Below, in pieces: positions 43,413 through 52,647 of a stretch of 64,000 nucleotides of DNA. The DNA is from Desulfopila sp. IMCC35008. Its GTDB lineage: Bacteria; Desulfobacterota; Desulfobulbia; Desulfobulbales; Desulfocapsaceae. The DNA lies in NCBI RefSeq assembly GCF_010646885.2, contig NZ_CP050700.1, positions 3,250,501-3,314,500 on the forward strand, given 5' to 3'. How positions within the stretch are numbered: the stretch's first letter is position 1; every line of letters begins with the position of its first letter. Position numbers and translations under genes: made by a program. The notes under the pieces are model-generated. The model worked only from the letters and a program-made list of their open reading frames with translations, made no database searches and had not been told where the DNA came from.

Positions 43413-45640
43413 AATAACCCAGCTTTTTTTCTTTTGAGGAATACAGCGGTTGACGCTGTTAACAACAGTACACAAAAAACTGTCCCGACGGCCAAGGTTA
43501 ACGATCCGGCGAGACTCAGACTACAGAAACCAACCACCGGCAGCAAGGCGATACGGGTTACCGCACGGGCAGCATCACTCTGCCGGATAAGATCAGCCAC
43601 AGGTGGCGAGTTCCGATAATAAAAGGAAATAAAATGTCTCCCAAATCTCGATGTTTTCAAGTAACGATCACGGAACTGGCGAAGAACAGAGACATGTTTA
43701 TCGAGAAAAGAACCGTACGCCGCCGTGGCAATAAAACAGGCGTCGTCCGTTATAAAGCTCAATTCGTTGCCGTAAACAACGGTAGTATCGGCTAGAACTG
43801 CGTAAGCCCTCACATAATACCTCTGGCCGGGAGTGATATCGTAAATATCACTCCCATAGATACCGATCCCGCTGCCATCGGAAGTCTGCCCGTTTCGAAC
43901 CACATCATAATTGTAGCTCTTCCCGCTATCAGGAAAAATCCCGCCACTTTCGTCGGTTGCTGTGGTACCTGATGATTCAGACTCATCAGCATCGTCTGTT
44001 GACTCCCTGTAAACAGGATGGGGAATAATAGAATAGACAACCCCACGCTGGCTTACCTCACCCGGCAGACACTCTTCAAAACAGAGATCGTAGCAGTCAG
44101 TATCGCCATCCTCGCACTTGTACTCACAATAATCCTCACAGGCACCGGTCGTCACACGTTCAGTGAGATTACCACCAGTTACCGCACTGTTTCTGCTCAC
44201 ATTTGAGATCGGTAAGGTCTGGAGAAAGTACGCACCGGTAGCAACACCAGGAATGGCAGCGCTCCGGCTGGTCCCACCTCCATCTTCACTACTATAACGC
44301 AAAACGGCGAAATCGCTGTCCGCTCCATCACTTGTGAAACCAGCTACAACAACACCTCCGGCAGGATGGACGGCAATCGCCCGGCTTTCATCTTCATTTG
44401 CTCCAATATCAGTAACCAATACTTCAATCAGGTCATTTACATCATAGACAATAGCCTGCCCTGAAGCATCGGACTCGGTTTCATCTGCGCCCCCTGAGTC
44501 TGTTTCTGCCTCTACCTGGGTGCCCACTCCCGGAAGCTTCAGCGGATCCATCTGCATGTAGAGAATATCTTTTCCAGAATCGGTCTGCCCGACACCGGCC
44601 AGAGCCATAACCCCGTCCGCCTGAACGCCGACACCATAAGCAACACCATCATAGCCGAGATCAATTCTGGCCACGTTATCCCCGGTTACATCATCGCCGG
44701 ACTCACCGTCTTGTGTCAAAACCAAGACGATTGGGTCACGATACACACCATTATCTCCGAAACCAACCGCGACCAGGCCACCTGCCGGGAGGAGCTGCAG
44801 ATCATGAAGTTCAGAATCTTTTCCTTCAAGGTCAAGGGTTACCAAACCCTGGTTACCATAGGCCGTATCAACTCCCCCATCCCCACCAATCCGGATGAGG
44901 GCTATATCCACCGACTCTTCCTGAACAAGCCCCCCGGCCAGCAGCATCCTGTCGTCTGAAAGCAGAACAACATCATTCACCGTGAGATCACCGGATCCGT
45001 TTACAGTCGCAAAACCGTCTTCACCGAAGTTTTCATCAACGACTCCGGCAGAATCAATCCTGACTCCGACTGCCGCCCTATTCTGCTCATCCACTTGAGA
45101 GGTACCAGCTATATAGAGAGTCCCGTCTGCAGCAAGAGCCACCCCTGAAGCAGTCTCTTCACTGCCCGAACGGGTAATGACCAGCTGTCCACCGTTCCCG
45201 AAAGGCTTATCGAGGGTGCCGTCTTCAAGCAGGCGAACAACGATCATATCCGCATCACCGTTATTGGTTGACCCGACGAGGAGGATTTTACCATCCGGCT
45301 GCAGGGTAACCGCAGAGGCCACAGTATCTCCAGTCCCAAGGCTGAAGGTGGCAAATCCCTGCCCATTGAAGTCTAGATCAAGAGTGCCGTCCGGAAGGTA
45401 ACGGGCTACAGCCAGATTCCTGACCGCTCCGTTGAAATTATACCCCACCACAACTGTTTTACCATCCGGCTGCACCACGAGGTCTGCCGCCTGGTCGTCA
45501 CCGGTACCGAAATCGGTCACTGCAACGCCCTGACTCCCAAAATCAGCATCCAACAAAGCAGTGTAGCCAAAGTTTGGATAACAGATTGATATCAGGAAGC
45601 ATACGACACATTGAAACAGCAAAATGTTCGATCTGGACAC
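43409..45640 (-). CDS. Delta-60 repeat protein with CFI-box C-terminal tail, inside the T2SS operon
   Basis: An exported protein of about 743 residues. The start is put at the GTG at 45638-45640, which has GGGGG eight bases upstream and gives a clean signal peptide ([18 protein letters not shown]); an ATG at 45697 is possible. Residues about 30-430 hold at least seven repeats of the delta-60 type ([39 protein letters not shown]), a beta-propeller-like array. Next come a Cys cluster ([20 protein letters not shown]), an Asp/Ser-rich segment and a fibronectin-like YYVRAYAVL strand. The last 109 residues begin [16 protein letters not shown], the CFI-box, and end with a hydrophobic helix and KRKK. 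It sits between gspF and gspG and overlaps gspG by 4 bp. Probably a secreted, surface-anchored T2SS substrate; inferred. Confidence 0.88.
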   Translation of the reverse strand: MSRSNILLFQCVVCFLISICYPNFGYTALLDADFGSQGVAVTDFGTGDDQAADLVVQPDGKTVVVGYNFNGAVRNLAVARYLPDGTLDLDFNGQGFATFSLGTGDTVASAVTLQPDGKILLVGSTNNGDADMIVVRLLEDGTLDKPFGNGGQLVITRSGSEETASGVALAADGTLYIAGTSQVDEQNRAAVGVRIDSAGVVDENFGEDGFATVNGSGDLTVNDVVLLSDDRMLLAGGLVQEESVDIALIRIGGDGGVDTAYGNQGLVTLDLEGKDSELHDLQLLPAGGLVAVGFGDNGVYRDPIVLVLTQDGESGDDVTGDNVARIDLGYDGVAYGVGVQADGVMALAGVGQTDSGKDILYMQMDPLKLPGVGTQVEAETDSGGADETESDASGQAIVYDVNDLIEVLVTDIGANEDESRAIAVHPAGGVVVAGFTSDGADSDFAVLRYSSEDGGGTSRSAAIPGVATGAYFLQTLPISNVSRNSAVTGGNLTERVTTGACEDYCEYKCEDGDTDCYDLCFEECLPGEVSQRGVVYSIIPHPVYRESTDDADESESSGTTATDESGGIFPDSGKSYNYDVVRNGQTSDGSGIGIYGSDIYDITPGQRYYVRAYAVLADTTVVYGNELSFITDDACFIATAAYGSFLDKHVSVLRQFRDRYLKTSRFGRHFISFYYRNSPPVADLIRQSDAARAVTRIALLPVVGFCSLSLAGSLTLAVGTVFCVLLLTASTAVFLKRKKAGLL

Positions 45641-45801
45641 AACAACACCCCCAATCGTTATTCGATATTGAGACAGTAAGTACTGATAATAGAACAACCG
45701 GTACTCTCTCTGTATACACCAAACAGCGATAAATATTCAAACTGAATCGACAAATCCGGCAGCTTCATCAAGCTGTCAACGGCTACTCCCTTATCAAAAG
45801 T

Positions 45802-47025
45802 TTACCCTACAAGCTGATTCATTTCAAATATCGGCAGAAGAATTGAGAGAACGATAAACATGACAATTCCACCCATCATTACGATCATCAACGGTTCTAT
45901 GAGCGATGTCATTCCCATAATCGCGTTTTCCACCTCCCTCTCATAGGCCGAAGAGATCTTTTCGAGCATCGGCTCAAGACTTCCGCTCTGTTCACCGATG
46001 GAAATCATCTGTACAAACATCGGCGGAAACCAGGGCGACTGTGAGAGGGCGTGGGCCATCGTTTTTCCTTTCTCGATATCTGCCATCGCTTCGTCGAGAA
46101 CATCTGCTATCCGGACATTGTCGATAAGTGTTTTCACAATCTGCATGGACACAATCAGGCCCACGCCACTTTCAAGCAAGCTGGCAAGTGTGGAAGCAAA
46201 GCGGGCAAGCAGGATTTTACGGAGCACCGGACCGAATATAAACATCTTCAGCTTCCATAAATCCCAGACAGCCCGACCGGCCGGTCGACTGATTATGAAT
46301 TTGAAAACCATAATGCCCCCAACTGCCAACAAGAGCAGCAACCACCAGTAGTTCTGTAAAATATCGCTTGCGGCGAGCAGAAAACGCGTTGGTGCAGGCA
46401 GCACCCGCCCCATATCGTCAAACACCTGGGTAATATTGGGCACAACATAGGTGACCAGGATAAACAACACAGCAGAGCCGATAACCATCATGATAATAGG
46501 GTACACGAGCGCCGCTTTAAGTTTACCGCGCAAGGCCTGCTGATTCTCTCCAAAATCGGCCAGTCTTTCCAAAACCACATCAAGGGAACCGGATGCTTCC
46601 CCGGCCCGAATCATATTAACGTAAATGGCAGAGAATAATTTGGGATGCTCTCCAAGGGCACTGGTTAGCGTCGACCCCTCGTTTACCGATTCCCGAATAC
46701 GGGCGATCACTCGTTTTAACGCCGGATTGTCGGTCTGGTCGACCAGGGAAGAGAGTGCCTGGACAAGTGGGATGGCCGCACCGAGCAAAGTCGCTAATTG
46801 GCGGGTCATCACATGTATATCGTCCTGTTTTATTCGCTCAAAAAAAGAAATCCGGGTCTTTGATCGAGCTGGATTTCGAAGTTTACCGGCTCCCTCCTTT
46901 ATGGATACGGGATATTTCCCGTCTGAGCGTAACTTCGAACGGGCATGGGTCTCGTTATCGGCATCCACCACACCTTTAAGTTTTTTGCCGTTGCTGTCCA
47001 GCGCGTTATATTCGTACAGAGGCAT
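45802..47025 (-). CDS. gspF: Type II secretion platform protein GspF
   Basis: Polytopic inner-membrane protein, 407 residues. N terminus MPLYEYNALDSNGKKLKGVV, then two homologous GspF domains (about 70-190 and 275-395), each followed by membrane helices (VYPIIMMVIGSAVLFILVTY near 170; LMIVMMGGIVMFIVLSILLP at the C terminus). The motifs AIPLVQALSSL and GVGLIVSMQIV are typical. It starts the minus-strand secretion operon; the next gene begins 161 bp on. It connects GspE to pseudopilin insertion. Confidence 0.95.
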   Translation of the reverse strand: MPLYEYNALDSNGKKLKGVVDADNETHARSKLRSDGKYPVSIKEGAGKLRNPARSKTRISFFERIKQDDIHVMTRQLATLLGAAIPLVQALSSLVDQTDNPALKRVIARIRESVNEGSTLTSALGEHPKLFSAIYVNMIRAGEASGSLDVVLERLADFGENQQALRGKLKAALVYPIIMMVIGSAVLFILVTYVVPNITQVFDDMGRVLPAPTRFLLAASDILQNYWWLLLLLAVGGIMVFKFIISRPAGRAVWDLWKLKMFIFGPVLRKILLARFASTLASLLESGVGLIVSMQIVKTLIDNVRIADVLDEAMADIEKGKTMAHALSQSPWFPPMFVQMISIGEQSGSLEPMLEKISSAYEREVENAIMGMTSLIEPLMIVMMGGIVMFIVLSILLPIFEMNQLVG

Positions 47026-47518
47026 GCTGAATGCTCTTCCAGGTTAAGTTCAGGTAAGAAGTTTATCTTGTTTTAAAGAAAACACTGTATAGGACGCCTA
47101 GCTGAAGTGATGAGAAATTCGCGCCAGGAGGCTGTCCGGAAATGCCCTTAATCCTCATCTTAGCATGATGCTCAAAAGAAGTATCCAACATGCCTGCGGT
47201 ACGTTCTCTCGCATGCCTTGCCCCTGGGCGAGACAGCCATTTTTTTCAATGGTATCACGTGGACAAAGCAGTTGCATTTTTAACAGAATTAATTAAAAAT
47301 TCAAACAACTTCCATACTGGCAGGATATCTATCTCCCCTGAAGTCGACACACCGGGTCAAACACCCCCGTCACCTGTGCCTTTCCACACTTCAATACCGG
47401 ATATTGTAAAAGTAGATTAATTGCCCTATATTTAAGGATCTACTATTAACTGTATTTTAAAATTGTGAACCGGTTCAAGAAAAACCATCCGGTCACTCCA
47501 TTTTTTTATAAGTTGTTT
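47026..47518. other. Divergent promoter region of the two T2SS units
   Basis: A 493-bp spacer between gspF (minus) and the ExeA-like gene (plus). A candidate plus promoter is TTGTAA (47404-47409), 17 bp, TATATT (47427-47432). No gene or RNA is supported; the 76-codon frame at 47190-47420 has no family resemblance or ribosome site. Confidence 0.45.
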
Positions 47519-48631
47519 ATGTATACCCGATACTTCGGCCTCACAGAAAAGCCTTTTGCCATCTCACCGGATCCTCGATATCTTTACATGAGTGAATCCC
47601 ACCGTGAGGCCCTGGCACATCTGCTTTACGGTATCAACAGTGATGGTTGCCTGGTCCTGCTCACGGGTGACGTGGGGATCGGCAAAACTACAATCTGCCG
47701 CTGCCTCCTCGAACAACTTCCCAAAACAACAGATGTCGCCCTCGTTTTCAACCCAAAATTGAGTGCTGAAGAACTGGTCCGGGCCATCTGTGAAGAGTTG
47801 ATGATACTGCCGGAGTTAGAAAATCCGAGCAACAAGGATTATATTGACCGGCTCAACCGGCACCTGCTTGATGCCCACTCCAAAGGACGGACTACCGCCC
47901 TCATCATCGACGAAGCCCAGAATCTTGAACCGGAAGTGCTGGAACAACTTCGATTGCTTACCAATCTTGAGACCAATACCCATAAATTACTGCGTATCAT
48001 CCTCATCGGCCAACCGGAGTTACGCGATATTCTCGAACATGAGAAACTCTCTCAGGTCAACCAGCGAATAACAAGCCGTTATCATATTACGGCACTGCAA
48101 CCTGATGATATCAACAATTATATTCACCACCGACTCTCTGTTGCCGGCAATGAAACCGGCAGACTGTTCTCCGCAAAAGCTATTGGCTATATTGTCAAAT
48201 ACACAAACGGCATCCCACGGCTTATTAACCTTCTTTGCGACAGGGCATTACTTGGGGCATATGCAGAAAACAGCGACCATGTAGATATCAGGATCATAAA
48301 ACGTGCAGGTGAAGAAATATTTACCGAACCACCTCCTCGACCGGCATTTTTCAAAAACAGTTTTTTCAGGCTTTCCTTACTATTACCGATCGCCCTCTGT
48401 TTTGTGGCATTTGTCTATTATATAGGTATTCCGTTCAACACCGGTAAACGTGGTGCCACCCCTCTCGTCAACCAGACCACCCATCAGGAACAAACTGTCC
48501 AGGCAGCAACACCCGGGAAAGAAGAGGCAGGGGAATCACGCCCAAGCAGGATAAACATCACCCCCCCTGTCAGGCTCCCGGCTTTGTCAGAGTTTATCTT
48601 TAATGAAGAAGAACCACAGGCAGCGGAATAG
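47519..48631 (+). CDS. gspA: ExeA/GspA-like AAA ATPase
   Basis: A 370-residue inner-membrane AAA protein. It starts MYTRYFGLTEKPFAISPDPR, the family hallmark, so ATG 47519 is preferred over the upstream GTG (47465). Walker A is TGDVGIGKTTICRCL (about 49-63) and Walker B TALIIDEAQNL (about 120-130). One membrane helix lies near 283-305 (LLLPIALCFVAFVYYIGI), with a Pro-rich periplasmic tail. ExeA acts with ExeB/GspB to insert the secretin through peptidoglycan. The gspB-like gene follows 5 bp downstream. In contrast to ExeA of Aeromonas, the periplasmic peptidoglycan-binding domain is missing or very short. Confidence 0.9.
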   Translation: MYTRYFGLTEKPFAISPDPRYLYMSESHREALAHLLYGINSDGCLVLLTGDVGIGKTTICRCLLEQLPKTTDVALVFNPKLSAEELVRAICEELMILPELENPSNKDYIDRLNRHLLDAHSKGRTTALIIDEAQNLEPEVLEQLRLLTNLETNTHKLLRIILIGQPELRDILEHEKLSQVNQRITSRYHITALQPDDINNYIHHRLSVAGNETGRLFSAKAIGYIVKYTNGIPRLINLLCDRALLGAYAENSDHVDIRIIKRAGEEIFTEPPPRPAFFKNSFFRLSLLLPIALCFVAFVYYIGIPFNTGKRGATPLVNQTTHQEQTVQAATPGKEEAGESRPSRINITPPVRLPALSEFIFNEEEPQAAE

Positions 48632-48636
48632 TATCC

Positions 48637-49320
48637 ATGTCTTATATTCTCGAAGCACTCAAAAAAGCCGAACGGGAACGACGCAAGGACAGTGTGCCCG
48701 ATCTTCAGGCACATCACACCCCTTATCCTGCACCGGGCCGCAAGTATTCCTACCCGCAAAAACCTGTAACACTCCTGATTGGCACACTGATATTGTTCCT
48801 GATTGCCGCTTCGTTTCTCATGTACATGAGACGGGAGCCGATACTTGAGCAGAAGACTACTTTGCCTGGGGTTATGACTCAGGAAAACAGACCGGAATCA
48901 CGGCAACAGATTCAACAGGAAACACCGCAAGAGATACCTGTACCGCAAATTGAAAGCCAACCTCAACAACATGTACGACAGGTCCAGGTCAAGCCGCAAA
49001 AGGTGATCGTTGAACCACGGCCCATTATCATTGAAGAAAAAACTGTCGTGACCCCTCCCCCCCCATTCAGCAGGCAACAGGAACTTCAACTTCCTAGCTA
49101 CGACGATCTGGCCACAACCATAAGTGATCATCTCCCCAGGCTGTCGCTGGCAGGACATACCTATTCAGATGATCCGGGACAACGGATGATTATCATCAAC
49201 AACAGGATTGTAAGAGAAGGACAAGGACTGGGCAACGGCTTACGACTTGAAGAAATCACCTGGGACGGTCTTATCCTGAGTTTTAAGGGAACCCGTTTCA
49301 CTATGGATGCTACTCAATAA
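48637..49320 (+). CDS. gspB: General secretion protein GspB-like
   Basis: A 227-residue protein with the family N terminus MSYILEALKKAERERR, one membrane helix (about 47-67), a Pro/Gln/Glu-rich periplasmic linker (about 80-150) and a C-terminal GspB domain (about 165-227; LAGHTYSDDPGQRMIIINNR and GDGL-like LGNGLRLEEI). It forms a pair with the preceding ATPase in secretin assembly. Start 5 bp after the ATPase stop. Confidence 0.9.
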   Translation: MSYILEALKKAERERRKDSVPDLQAHHTPYPAPGRKYSYPQKPVTLLIGTLILFLIAASFLMYMRREPILEQKTTLPGVMTQENRPESRQQIQQETPQEIPVPQIESQPQQHVRQVQVKPQKVIVEPRPIIIEEKTVVTPPPPFSRQQELQLPSYDDLATTISDHLPRLSLAGHTYSDDPGQRMIIINNRIVREGQGLGNGLRLEEITWDGLILSFKGTRFTMDATQ

Positions 49321-49842
49321 CACGAACCTTATTCCCCCTATAACCAAACCTCTTCTTCAATTGGGTAACGGGTTACTCGTTTCACGAATTACTGCAGCCT
49401 GGATGGCAGCAGTAATCAAAAAAAGCAGGATCATCCCTCTGGCGGAGAAGACAACCCTGCTTTTTTCTGCTTGCGGATACTTTTATCTCAATCAGTCCAA
49501 GATATCCCCAGATTTTAACCGAATTCTTTTACGATAGCCTCCAGTACCTCTTCGGACATCTTGTAACTGTGCTTCTCTCCAAGGAAAACACCGCTTAAGA
49601 CCTCTTCCTTATAGGTCTTGAAAGTCTCGATCATCACCTCACCAAAATTCATAATCTCGTTAACAGTTTTTTCATACAGTTTCGTATTGAATTAACGAAG
49701 AAATTAGAAATTCCAGTCAGAGTCCCTTGAAATCAGAGACTTTACACTATTACTTTATTGTTAGAACAAAATGAGGGGCTGGGTGAACGAATTGGGATCC
49801 GCCAGACAGATGGGAAGGAAAGAGAAAAGAAAAAAAACCTGT
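49321..49842. other. Gap holding a gene remnant
   Basis: A 522-bp gap after gspB. The segment 49515-49691 is the minus-strand panB fragment listed separately. Around 49390-49480 the sequence has an imperfect inverted arrangement (CTGCAGCCTGGATGGCAGCAG). The rest shows no coding signal. Confidence 0.4.
49515..49691 (-). pseudogene. panB: Fragment resembling the C terminus of ketopantoate hydroxymethyltransferase
   Basis: Reading the minus strand from the stop at 49692-49694, 58 codons lead to a TAA at 49515. The peptide contains FKTYKEEVLSGVF, GEKHSYKMSEEVLEA and ends VKEFG. This pattern (…Y..EV..G.FP…HSYKM) is what the C terminus of PanB looks like. The rest of the gene (about 210 residues with the active site) is absent; a stop codon and unrelated DNA lie directly upstream. 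It looks like the stump of a deleted gene. The identification is from recognition only. Confidence 0.55.
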
Positions 49843-51777
49843 TTAACGTACTACAAAAAAATCGGCCCTGTCACTATCACCCGTATCAGTGATGCGGTCG
49901 CTCCAACCCGACGGAACGTGGTGAATATAGATATCCTGGCGATCCCCTTCCGCCGTGGAAACCAGCCAATGATTACTACTTGACCAGTAATGGTTGTCGA
50001 ACTTTCCGCCGCCTGGAGCGGGAATGGAAAATTGTTTTTCCAGACTCTTCCAGTCAAACACGTATAGTTTCCTGTGATCTCTGGCGTTTACCGTTATATA
50101 ACGCCCATCCGGGGAGATCGTGGCAGAACATCCACGCGATACCGTACGTATTTCACCACTTTTCAGGTCTATGGCTTTTACCCTCAGCCCGGTTGCGGAT
50201 TTGACCGTTACTGCGAGGCGGTCACCCTCCTGGTTAATGGCAAGCTCCCTGATTACACCGTCGCGAAGAATATTTTCCACTTCGAGTGTCTTGGGGTTAA
50301 CTCGCTTTATCGCCTTACCGTCAGAAAAGAGAATGGTACCGTTTGGCGCGAAACAGAGGGTTCTCGGTTGTTCAGAGCGCGCGATTTCACGTAGCCTGTT
50401 GCCCCCGTCCGTTACAACCATAATGGAATTGTCATTGATAAAAGCAACGAATTCACCATCCGGGGAAAACCGTGGATTACGTCCCTCTCTGGCAATCCGT
50501 TTCTCTTTCCTTTTCACCGTATCGTACAAATAGATGCCATCGGGCCGCTCATATACCAGGCGACCTGGCGGAATCCTCATCTTCTTCCCGGTAGATGATT
50601 CAACACCAGACCGTATTAGTTGCTTGCTGCGAGTCTCGCCGACACTGGAATCCACAACAAAGGCCATCAGCATCACCGCTGATACAACTACCACAAGAAC
50701 ACTTACCAGATACTTCATCCAGAACCATCGCTCCTCTATTTTGGTGCCTGCAATTTCTTCTGACCCGCCATTATTAAAAAACGGTAGAAGCAAGAGCAAC
50801 AACGCGATACCACCCAGGCCGTACCCATACACCTGGGTCAGGAGATGGTGGGCAATACTCGACACAACTGCTATCTGCTCGGGATACCCCAACAACTGGA
50901 ACACCAGGGCCCAGGCCCCCTCATACGCACCAAACCCGGCGATTCCGGAGATTGGCAGGCTGGCGGCTAACTCAGCACTGCATAAGCCCAGAAAGACTTT
51001 ATTGACAGGAAAGTCTGCGATCATATATCCAAAGGGTAAAACCAATCCCAGCAGCAGGGCATAGAGGGAACCGTATTTACAGACCCGCACCGCAAACGAA
51101 AGCATGAGGAGTCGCAGATATATACCTTGCTGACGAGCCTTAAGCAGATGGCCTGCACTATCAATCAGCATCTGCACCAGTTTCTCCCTGAAACTGGCAG
51201 GCAGGATCTTCAATTTATCAACAAACATACTACCGACCCGGCAAAACCATGGCAGGGAAACAAGTACCAGAATGCTTGCTAACGTTAGTGCCAGGCCGGA
51301 AATAATCAATACAGGACGGGACATCTCCCCCGCCGCAACAGTAGCAACTGCCGGTAGTATCAGAAGTGAAAGCGAGATAATATCAAAGACAAAGGCATGG
51401 GCAAAACTGGAAACAACGGGACCAAGTGGCAAGCCGAGACGACTTTTTACCAGGTAAATATAAACCAGCGTGCCAAGCCTCGCAGGTAGGAGATCGGAGA
51501 AAAAATTCCGAACAATCGTTATCAGAAAAAGTGGTACTGAGGCGGCATGCACCCCGGAAGCATGGAGTATCAGTTGATATCGCCATGTCCTGAAAACACT
51601 CATGGAGACAGAAAAAAGAAGAAAAAGAACCAGCCATGAGACGGAAATATTCTTTATTGCTTCCAGGACATCATCAAATGATATCCTGGATAACAGATAG
51701 CTGAATACACAAATGGACGTCAATAGGGAAAAAAGCAGGACATGTATTCTGGTGCCTTTCTTTGATTTCTCAGCCAT
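49843..51777 (-). CDS. Flippase-like LPG-synthase-type membrane protein fused to a beta-propeller
   Basis: A 644-residue two-part protein. Residues about 10-335 carry seven to eight membrane helices and the LPG_synthase_TM/UPF0104 pattern (LFLITIVRNFFSDLLPARLG; GIAGFGAYEGAWALVFQLLG). A further helix (about 347-370) leads to a periplasmic domain (about 385-644) of TolB/WD40-like PD40 repeats (NPRFSPDGEFVAFINDNSI, CFAPNGTILFSDGKAI, ATISPDGRYITVNARDHRK). The membrane part belongs to the aminoacyl-lipid synthase or flippase superfamily without the catalytic lysyltransferase domain. The fusion is uncommon; function is unknown. Confidence 0.8.
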   Translation of the reverse strand: MAEKSKKGTRIHVLLFSLLTSICVFSYLLSRISFDDVLEAIKNISVSWLVLFLLFSVSMSVFRTWRYQLILHASGVHAASVPLFLITIVRNFFSDLLPARLGTLVYIYLVKSRLGLPLGPVVSSFAHAFVFDIISLSLLILPAVATVAAGEMSRPVLIISGLALTLASILVLVSLPWFCRVGSMFVDKLKILPASFREKLVQMLIDSAGHLLKARQQGIYLRLLMLSFAVRVCKYGSLYALLLGLVLPFGYMIADFPVNKVFLGLCSAELAASLPISGIAGFGAYEGAWALVFQLLGYPEQIAVVSSIAHHLLTQVYGYGLGGIALLLLLLPFFNNGGSEEIAGTKIEERWFWMKYLVSVLVVVVSAVMLMAFVVDSSVGETRSKQLIRSGVESSTGKKMRIPPGRLVYERPDGIYLYDTVKRKEKRIAREGRNPRFSPDGEFVAFINDNSIMVVTDGGNRLREIARSEQPRTLCFAPNGTILFSDGKAIKRVNPKTLEVENILRDGVIRELAINQEGDRLAVTVKSATGLRVKAIDLKSGEIRTVSRGCSATISPDGRYITVNARDHRKLYVFDWKSLEKQFSIPAPGGGKFDNHYWSSSNHWLVSTAEGDRQDIYIHHVPSGWSDRITDTGDSDRADFFVVR

Positions 51778-51890
51778 CGCTTATTATTTCAATATATTCG
51801 TTTCGATAACAGGGTTGTCCATCTTCGGACCTGAAGCTGAATTGCCGAGATGAACAGGATATTGCTGATTCGCCATTAAACCACTTTCTA

Positions 51891-51914
51891 CTTAGTTTTC
51901 ATCCTAAAACTAAG
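51891..51914. repeat. Hairpin between the membrane-propeller gene and the unknown gene
   Basis: CTTAGTTTT (51891-51899) and AAAACTAAG (51906-51914) form a perfect 9-bp stem with a 6-base loop. It lies 140 bp downstream of the minus-strand unknown gene and may end that transcript, though no T run follows. Confidence 0.4.
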
Positions 51915-52053
51915 CATTCCTTTCAAAGTCGAAGCGTGACTTAAAATAATACCGCAAGCATATAGTCCATATTATGAGGATAAAAACTTTATCCCCAACG
52001 CGTGGATTGAGCAGGTGAGCAAAGACTCCGAAAGGGTCGTTTCGGGACGAGAA

Positions 52054-52647
52054 CTATATGGTGGAACCAGGAAGTTTTCGTTTGTTTGTATGACCTGTCG
52101 AACTCTCTTCCAGCTCTAAAAGCCTTTTGCTACGCAGCCCAATGCTCTTTCCCAAGGCATAATTGAGGACATTCTGATAATACCCAAGCTTTTTGTCGTA
52201 CCTGCCAATCTCACCACGCTGGACACCGCTAAAAAAATATTCCAGGCGTTCCTTCTCCGGAACATTTGCCGGGAAACTGTTGGTTAATCTCTCTTTTAAA
52301 TCCTCGCTGCTCAACTGAACCGACCAGCAAAAATCGTTCTTGAGCCTGCAGGCAGCCCAGTACTCATCATAAATATCCATACCGCCCTCAGCAGGGGAAA
52401 TGAGAGATAACAGCAGCCTGGAATCATGGAAATAGATGAAATATTCCCTATCAGCAACGGGACGAAAAGAAAAAGAACACGATAACACCAGCAAGGAACA
52501 GAGATAATCCTCGACAATCCTGTCACAACTATCGTCTTCAAGCGGGGGGACTGCCATGGCCGCAACAGTCTCTGTCAAGAGGCCGACGGCAGAACTCAGC
52601 CCTTTACCCTGGGGGTTAGGATTTTTTGCGGGGATATCCTTTTTCAT
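52054..52647 (-). CDS. Conserved hypothetical protein overlapping the helicase gene
   Basis: A 197-residue soluble protein with no recognised motif. The N terminus MKKDIPAKNPNPQGKG and the C-terminal GRYDKKLGYYQNVLNYALGK segment look conserved, and the composition is normal for a folded protein. No signal peptide or membrane helix is visible. Its start lies inside the helicase gene (32-bp overlap), so the two are translated together and are probably linked in function. A family name cannot be given. Confidence 0.7.
   Translation of the reverse strand: MKKDIPAKNPNPQGKGLSSAVGLLTETVAAMAVPPLEDDSCDRIVEDYLCSLLVLSCSFSFRPVADREYFIYFHDSRLLLSLISPAEGGMDIYDEYWAACRLKNDFCWSVQLSSEDLKERLTNSFPANVPEKERLEYFFSGVQRGEIGRYDKKLGYYQNVLNYALGKSIGLRSKRLLELEESSTGHTNKRKLPGSTI

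Noticed and set aside
32448..47025. Type IV pilus operon
   Set aside because: Pseudopilin set G-H-I-J-K, a GspC/GspN pair and GspL/GspM architecture identify a type II secretion system; no PilT, PilA or PilQ-specific features are present.
47190..47420. 76-codon frame in the gspF-gspA divergent region
   Set aside because: No ribosome site or family resemblance; the region is better explained as promoter DNA.
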